From Pelodera strongyloides (lineage: Eukaryota > Nematoda > Chromadorea > Rhabditida > Rhabditidae): a stretch of 64,000 bases of DNA. The translations under genes and the position numbers were made by a program. Shown piece after piece: positions 57,414 to 64,000 of this stretch (its first letter is position 1; every line of letters begins with the position of its first letter). The notes under the pieces were generated by a model. It ran no database searches, was not told the origin of the DNA, and saw nothing but the letters and a program-made list of their open reading frames with translations. Where the stretch lies: positions 40,320 to 104,319 of the forward strand of contig JAANDG010000527.1 in assembly GCA_036852015.1 (NCBI GenBank). Reading direction: 5' to 3'.

Positions 57414-58540
57414 TCCTGACCCTGTACTAAACTGGACTAAACAATCACTGGTTGCTAAAAAACAATTCAATGTAAAGTTTTTATTCTCCCAATAATATAG
57501 GTGAAACAACCAGGGTAACAAAATAATAAATAAAGATTCAACAACAAACCAAAAAAAAAACAATAATAACAAGAAAACTAGTGATAGCACAAGCGAGGAC
57601 ATTGTTATAGCACAAGCGTAACAACTAGAAACAAAATAGGACAAGAAAACAGGATGAGGACTCGTAACCTAATACTCGTTTCATCGATTATAAAATAATT
57701 TGCTAAATATACCAAGTTTAGACAACTATAGAACTATACGCCTATAAATTACTAAAAAGGTGCTAGAATAAAACGAGAATGGGAAGAAAATAGTGTCGTT
57801 TTAGTAAGATATTGAGCCGAAAAGTCACATGGTTGGAGATTAGACAGCTGATATTAAGCTGCCCATTAGTGAACGCTTTAGAAAGGCAATTGAATTATAG
57901 ACAACTAATCGCCAACGAACACAAAATTAAACGCTAATTTACGACTGAGGCACGTACGGTGGTCAAAAAAGAATAGATTTTGAGAAATAAGTTAACTGTA
58001 AAGACACAGTAAACCTTTCCTTCTAATACTTTATTGGTCGGGATACCATTACATATTTCAGTTGCCTTTTAAAGCGTTCATAAATGGGCGGAGCTTAATA
58101 TCAGCTGTTAATGTTGACATGTGACGTAATCGGCGAATAACAACATAACATTCTAAATTGGAATGAAATATATCATTGAAATTAGCAGTTTTATGTCCAT
58201 GACAAAGGTTATATAACATTATAGTAACTAAATATAGTATATTTAATGGTATGTATAATGATACAAATGGTAATGGTATAAGGTAATTTCATGGTGCAGA
58301 ACACTAGTTCTGCACACTCCCCACCCAGGAAAAGAAGGGGTTTTGGGGTGAGAGAGATGTGGTAGAATGCTCGCAGTAAATTAAAATTAATCAACGAGAA
58401 GAAATTTTGAATTTCTTAATCCGTGCTCGCGAAGTAATTCCTAAATCGATTAGAGAGACCCTAACCGAATCCGTGGTATAGAGAGACTCAAACCGATGGA
58501 ATAGTATTTGCTGAAGTGGATTCTAGAGAGACCCTAGATC
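57414..58540. other. Centre of the inverted repeat
   Basis: 1.13 kb not shared by the arms as a mirror pair. It holds A-rich unique sequence, the extra partial arm copy (58147-58316), a G-rich patch (58326-58352) and the start of the GAGAGACTC array. No other gene seen. Confidence 0.8.
58147..58316 (-). repeat. Third, partial copy of the arm in the centre
   Basis: 170 bp nearly identical to 59504-59675 in the same orientation, hence inverse to 56285-56455. It covers the start of the zinc-knuckle ORF and its upstream region. A small change after GCAGTTTT disrupts the reading frame, so it is not a working start. Confidence 0.95.
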
Positions 58541-58775
58541 CGAGAAATGATTCGGGAGAGACTCCGTCAATAGTTTCTCAACGGTTGCTGGTTTCTGACG
58601 AATTGGAGAGTCTCCAGAAGTACATGTGGGAGAGACTCCCGGAGAAATTGACAAAAATTTTGCAAGTAAATCGTACAATGACTCAAATATTGCATGAGAG
58701 AGACTCTCGTGCTCTAAAATTTTGGCAAGTAAAATCGAATAATGGCACAAATATACTGAGTGAGAGAGACTCTCG
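58453..58775 (+). repeat. GAGAGACTC array
   Basis: Eight motifs of GAGAGAC(T/C)C or the inverse-like GAGAGTCTC at about 58453, 58481, 58526, 58556, 58616, 58630, 58698 and 58764. Several extend to small palindromes such as GGGAGAGACTCCC. The last five are mirrored in the left arm; the first three are unique to the centre. Confidence 0.85.
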
Positions 58776-58887
58776 AATGGAAGGTGACCTGGTTGCTATG
58801 AGAAAGCAAGAAAGGCAACACTTAAAAAATGAAAAATGGTGTCTGGAAAAAAACAGACATTGTGAAAATATACAAATAGATATGTAA
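58516..58887 (+). CDS. GAGAGACTC-rich ORF (right copy)
   Basis: 123 open codons, no ATG at the start (GTG), running from the centre into the right arm. It is Glu/Arg/Ser/Leu-rich with heptad-like Leu and ends in a Lys/Glu-rich helix. Possible exon or chance frame in a repetitive motif array; no family recognised. Confidence 0.3.
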   Translation: MDSRETLDPRNDSGETPSIVSQRLLVSDELESLQKYMWERLPEKLTKILQVNRTMTQILHERDSRALKFWQVKSNNGTNILSERDSRMEGDLVAMRKQERQHLKNEKWCLEKNRHCENIQIDM

Positions 58888-58968
58888 AAATTATGGGAAC
58901 AAATTGAAAATGCACAGCCGAATGAAGCAGAATGAATATTGGTGGTTAATAGCCAATGTGAATATAGA

Positions 58969-59556
58969 TTAAGCGAGGCTTGCTTCCTCCTCCTGCAATA
59001 GTGTGTTCACCTGCATCACGATTTGGCTCAATATTCTCATCTGAGCCTTGGCATCATACCACATTTGGCAGCAGGCACTAAAATGCGGTGGTTGATTCAT
59101 CCTTTCAGCCAGCTCGGGATGTGTGTTGCAAATTTCACAGGCTTTCTTGATAGGACATTGAATATCGAGATGTTTTGTTCCTGCACAGTTCAGACATTTT
59201 CGATCTCTCCGAAGTTGCTTTCTACGCGATCTGGGTGTGGGGAACCCGTCGCAAGAAAACGAACGGTGTCTTCCCTCGCAAAATGCACACATGACGCCAT
59301 TCTCTTGTTTCGTTGGCCAAGGAACTATGTTCGAATATAAGTTGAACAAATTTTGCATTCTTCTGCGGTGTCTGAGAAGACTTACTCTATACGACGCCTT
59401 GTTTCCTCCATCTTCGGGTTGCGGAATACGCTCAGGTAGCAGTTTGGGAAGAAGAGAGTTGGACGACATGTCCCGAATTTGTGACTGTTCGGGAATAATA
59501 GCATAACATTCTAAATTGGAATGAAATATATCATTGAAATTAGCAGTGATGTCCAT
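58969..59556 (-). CDS. Gag-like zinc-knuckle protein, BEL/Pao type (right copy)
   Basis: Mirror of 56399-56986. The 195-residue translation is identical to the left copy, including both Cys/His knuckles. It is transcribed toward the centre, so the two copies converge. No retrotransposon pol region follows. Confidence 0.8.
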   Translation of the reverse strand: MDITANFNDIFHSNLECYAIIPEQSQIRDMSSNSLLPKLLPERIPQPEDGGNKASYRVSLLRHRRRMQNLFNLYSNIVPWPTKQENGVMCAFCEGRHRSFSCDGFPTPRSRRKQLRRDRKCLNCAGTKHLDIQCPIKKACEICNTHPELAERMNQPPHFSACCQMWYDAKAQMRILSQIVMQVNTLLQEEEASLA

Positions 59557-59815
59557 GACAAAGGTTATATAACATTATAGTAACTAAATATAGTATATTT
59601 AATGGTATGTATAATGATACAAATGGTAATGGTATAAGGTAATTTCATGGTGCAGAACACTAGTTCTGCACATTAACTACTAGTTTTGAGAAATAAATCA
59701 CAAGCTAGAACTACGTGCACAGTTTAGAAACACCTTCGGTACAAATTACCAAACTAGACATCGGAACATATTAAAACAAGCATTGGAAACTTAGGTGAAC
59801 ACTCCTAATGCTGCT

Positions 59816-62800
59816 TTATCCAGGATACCCTAATTCTTCTTTTGATCGACCATAATGGGTTTCCAGTGTGAGAATGAACGAAGCGTACTTCTCGTCGTCA
59901 AATGGCTCCACACGGCCTCGGGAATCACGACGCAAATCCGCCCTAAACACACAAAAAATTGCTTGTCAATCACGAATTTAAGCAAAAGTTAAAATATGTA
60001 CATTTTGGGAATAGTCAAGTCTCAAGTAGACAATAAAACAGAAAAGTAAATGAAAAAAGCAGACAAAAATTTTTTAAGCTAATAGTCATAAAACTATAGA
60101 AAGCACTATAGAAAGTAAATACATCAAGTGAACTGACGACGTACAATGCTCTATTCAGGTGATATCTCCACTGGGTGATCCGTGTTAGCTTATCATCGTC
60201 TTGAACTGAAGGTTGTTTCTTCTGGATGATGAGGGAAGAGAGAGCTGAACAGTAAAGATGGTAAAATAAGAAGAGGAAAAAGAGGACATACATTATCAGA
60301 CGAATATTAAATGAAAACTAACCTATGAAACGAACGACCACATGATCCGGAAATCTCAATAAACGCTGTGCAGGCAAAGAAGGTGATCCACCTGAATTGG
60401 TGAAATATTGTAATCCCCAGAATCTACTGTAAGAGCGTAGGAGCGCAGTGTTAGATACGAATCTGATTCGTTAAAAACAATTTTTGCGAATAGAAACTAC
60501 GTATAAATTAATATCAAGCTGACTACAATTGAAATGTACCTTCACTCCGTTTCTTTCTCCGCTGGCCGCTTATCAGATAGTGTCCACAGCTTTGTGCTCC
60601 CTGGTGAGAGAATCTAAAAAAATAAGAATGAAAAATACAGAAATATCAACTTGTAAGGTGAAGCTAAACCAATTTCATAATAATATGCAGAGTAAATAAA
60701 AAAAATAGTAGCGGGGAAGTGCCCACAACATACCATTGAGACAAAAGCGTCACAGAACAGTTTCATTTGTGGTGAACGGTGTGCACACGTCTGAAGAGCG
60801 AAAACAAATTACCTTACGAAATAATCAATGCCAATATTAGACCAATTTTCTACGAGCAAGGTACAGACAGATAGCTTCTACAGTGCTTATATTTATTCAC
60901 TTATAGCTATTAAATACATCAGTAGGTGTGCATCCAAATATGAAACATATTAGAAACATCAATATAACAACTCTCCAAGTAGAATCTTAAAAGAGTTTAG
61001 TTCCAGTTCGATTTGAAAAGGTCCATCGCAATGAACGAACGATGGTAAACATTCACTAAAGATAAGTTAACATACTTGATTTCTTCAAAATTCCTCTTCA
61101 CAATCTCCTGCAATTGTGCAGGCACCCAAGTGTCCGCAAATCTGATCCGTTCAAATTTATCGGCTCTTCGTGGAGCAATAACTCTATAATAAAATTCGTT
61201 TCGCAATTTATAATATAATAACCAAATACCCAAAATCAATAAACAATACAACATACAAATTAAGTTGTTTGTCGAATAAGTAAGTATACTCACGTTGGAC
61301 ACTGCGGACATCTTGCATCCTCAGTCAACAGTATTTCCAGGTGTTCTTCCGAAGGGCAAAAAAACAGTTTCTTCAACCCTAAAACACAGTAATAACACTT
61401 CCTTACCATAATTCGCCGTTATGTACCGTTGTCATTATTGAAGAGAAAATAATTAATAACTGTAGAAGTTGCAGCTTCTTTAAAATCTGCAGAAGTTTCT
61501 CTAAAATCGCCCACATTTCTATTTCATTAATTTCAACTTACTGTAAGCTTCCGGCTATATCGTTGTAAAGGTTGTCCACCTTGCATTGTGAGGTTGCTAG
61601 GCGGGGATTGCTTCCCGATCCATTCTTTGCTAGCACGCCTGCTGAAAATTCTTGCATAATTAATTGATAAAATCAAAGAAGCTTACCATTCACATATGCA
61701 AAAAAAATTAATATTAGAGAAATACAACTTACATAACATAAAGAATTCAGACCTCTCCTTAGCCGACATATGCCTCCTCAGTTGTGCCACCAACAGTAAA
61801 ATAGTCGGATCTCCTTAATATACTATGTAAAAGTGCCAGCCAACAGTAAGCAATATATGCACATATTGATATATTTCCTCACGTTAGCTCATCTTTTCTC
61901 ATAAAATATTTTTTTCGCGTTATACGAATTATTCATAACATCATATATACTTAAGGATAACATCAACTTCAGCAATTTTATCCACTAAACAAATTATAAA
62001 TAGTCAAAATAGTAGTAAAATGAACTATTAAACTGAAAAAGTAGTAGTGGCTTACTATCTGAATTTCTCTTCCTCATGCAAATTGAACTTGATCCTGCAT
62101 CGTCATCATCGTCATCCTCTTCCTCATCAGTGGTCACTGAAAGGGACTCTTAATGGGTACAACTATATAATTGGCTATATAAAATGCAAAGAGAATAATA
62201 TGCTTGGTTCAGTACTGTATCCCATTATCATATCCATTCACATTAGCTTTATTTAGAAAACAAAACAAAGTACTCACCAGTTGATACAGATGGACTTGAC
62301 CAATCATCCACACTTATACTTGATTGATCTAGGCAACTCTGATCACCTTCCATTTCGCCTCTAGAATTTGCACGGCATCATTTTTAGTTGGCAATTGAAA
62401 TAAGAGCATTCAACGTACTATATTCAAGAATGTTCATGACAGACCAGCAAAGAAAAAGCAGCAAAGAAAACCAGAAAGGTACCTATCGGCCTCATCTCGA
62501 TCACTTTGCTCCGTTGTTTGTCCTTGTCCAGTACTTCCGTTGCTGTTTGGCCCAAAAATTGCATACAGTTCGCTTCTCGAAAATACGTCCAGGATCCTCA
62601 CGGGTAACATTCGCCTGTACATAACACAACGCTCCGGAAGACAATAGTACGGGTTTAATACTCGCAAAAAAGGAAATAAAGGAAAATGTTCACCCTAAAA
62701 CATTCCAATAACATCACTAGGAGCAATTGTATACAACAAAAAAAAACAGATATAAGTCAATGGTCAATGCATAGACACGTATATGGTACCACTACTGAAC

Positions 62801-63296
62801 ACACCAAAACTAATCATCAAATAACAAAAAACAATAATGTTATACCTCACCTTTATTTTCGCCAAGGATCCTAATGCGCTTCACAATACAAATAACCGAC
62901 TCGGCGTTTGGGCGAAACCTGGATAAAATAAGGGCTATAAATAAATTAAATAGGAATATGAAGCAATGATCATAAAAGGGTTCATCCCAACGCCCACAAA
63001 TGGTGAGTATATATCACGAATAAAATATTAAATGATCAATTTCCGCAATTTAATCCATTAAGCAAAAAGCAATATTACCGTGAGGCCTCTTCAATTGTTA
63101 TGCGCAGAGACACATCCCCCTTTTAATTTGTCCCTTTCCTTTCATACAATATCTGAGGTTGGAAAACCGTGATAAATAGGCCGTAAATCTTAGAGACTTG
63201 CTAATTATTCCTACCTTCAACCTTTCTTCAACAGTCCCCGACTGTAAAACCATGCAGGGTTTCCAGGGTATGGGTATTCTACTTGCGGGGTTAAAT
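59816..63296 (-). CDS. Arm gene (right copy), at least 13 exons, function unknown
   Basis: Mirror of 52652-56139: stop at 59816-59818, last exon 59816-59942, and the exon matching 52652-52733 at 63215-63296. Splice sites and reading phases of the core exons are preserved, including the mirrored GCGAG acceptor at 62661-62665. No inactivating change was noticed in the exons compared, so both copies appear equally intact. Confidence 0.6.
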
Positions 63297-64000
63297 CTGT
63301 AAGCACATATAGATTTACTCTTAAAACAATATAAATAAGCAAATAAAATTCGCACACATGATTCCCGAAACACACAGGAACACAATCAAACATGCAGAAA
63401 ATCCTTTAATTTATCATACTAAAACATTCTGCCTTTACTACAATATTTGTGTTTTAATATAAATTACTAGGAATCACTGTAATGGAAAGTATGTGGGAAT
63501 CATCGGTGGCTACAATAGTATAAGATAAGTAGCTTTCTTGCAAATTCAGAAAACAACAGAACGTAATAGGAATAGGTCTCCAGAGAATTACTAGCTCCCA
63601 AAATGAATACACTGGTTGCTGATTTAGCGCTTACACAATATATAAAAGATAGTTCACAGACAACGTAGTTAGTAATCAAAATACAATAAATGCGCGCAAG
63701 ACGCCATAAAGTGAATGTAACGAGTAACACGCAATAAAAAAACCAATACATGCCAACGGATGTTATTCCATTAAAGAGCAAAGATATCACAATGCAAGGC
63801 GAGGACTGAAAAGGTAGCGAATGCCTCGCACCCCCTGCCCTGCCATCCATGCTCCTCCCATATTGCCAAAGGCGAATATGGTTATAGGCGAATATGGTAC
63901 ATCACTCCTCCCAAAGGTGCCAAAGGTGCCAAAGGCGAATATGGTACATAACTCCTCCCCCATCTCATATCGTGACAACGTACTATATCAACGAGAGAGA

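Larger units (their letters stand above)
58541..64000 (-). repeat. Right arm of the giant inverted repeat (cut by window end)
   Basis: Inverse copy of 51944-57413. Differences seen include a TTTGTTTG / TTGTTTTT change in one intron, single substitutions (one in the intron after 54660) and indels of a few bases. The low divergence in introns as well as exons implies recent origin, gene conversion, or two haplotypes. Confidence 0.97.

Overview
This is a eukaryotic nuclear window, most likely from an invertebrate animal; I cannot name the species. The evidence is many short exons (about 45-180 bp) split by T-rich GT-AG introns of 150-700 bp, tRNA-derived SINE-like repeats, a BEL/Pao-type zinc-knuckle ORF, many foldback (MITE-like) elements and no bacterial gene structure. 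No rRNA gene, intact tRNA gene, CRISPR array or prokaryotic operon is visible. Single open frames are uninformative here, so coding calls rest on exons with plausible splice sites whose reading phase carries across consecutive introns.

Layout. (1) 0.7-2.1 kb: a weak four-exon model. (2) 2.1-5 kb: two abutting foldback elements, G-runs and an irregular array of a GGCCAGGCCCATGAAAC motif. (3) 5.0-16.9 kb, + strand: the best gene, with at least 27 phase-consistent exons and at least 888 codons. It has a roughly 173-residue ordered-looking N-terminal block, a Gly/Pro-rich exon, a triplicated 31-residue acidic exon, an Arg/Ser-rich basic exon and a long acidic tail. Its introns are all phase 1 in one block and then all phase 0 in the next, and at least two internal exon duplications are visible. 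(4) 18.4-23.4 kb: further + strand exons, including Cys-x2-Cys exons. (5) 24-33 kb: decayed duplicated exon modules, foldback elements and tRNA-like SINE fragments. (6) 33-51.9 kb: mainly repeats, including a 129-bp coding-like minisatellite with three-unit higher-order structure, chains of TTAA-flanked foldback elements, a SINE with a 15-bp target duplication and a degenerate 120-bp repeat array, with one or two isolated exons. (7) 51.9-64.0 kb: a very large inverted repeat (arms of at least 5.46 kb, 1.1-kb centre). Each arm carries the same multi-exon gene, the same intact 195-codon zinc-knuckle ORF, and a short region rich in GAGAGACTC.

The most notable object is the palindromic locus at the right end. 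It is a mirrored pair of a multi-exon gene plus a gag-like zinc-knuckle ORF, both reading toward a centre that holds an extra partial copy of the arm and an array of GAGAGACTC motifs. It could be a mobile element or amplicon with giant inverted arms, a gene-conversion-maintained inverted duplication, or an assembly join of two haplotypes; sequence alone does not decide. The second is a set of distinct foldback families that share a TTAAAG start and repeatedly abut by sharing one TTAA, which suggests one TTAA-targeting transposase acted on all of them.
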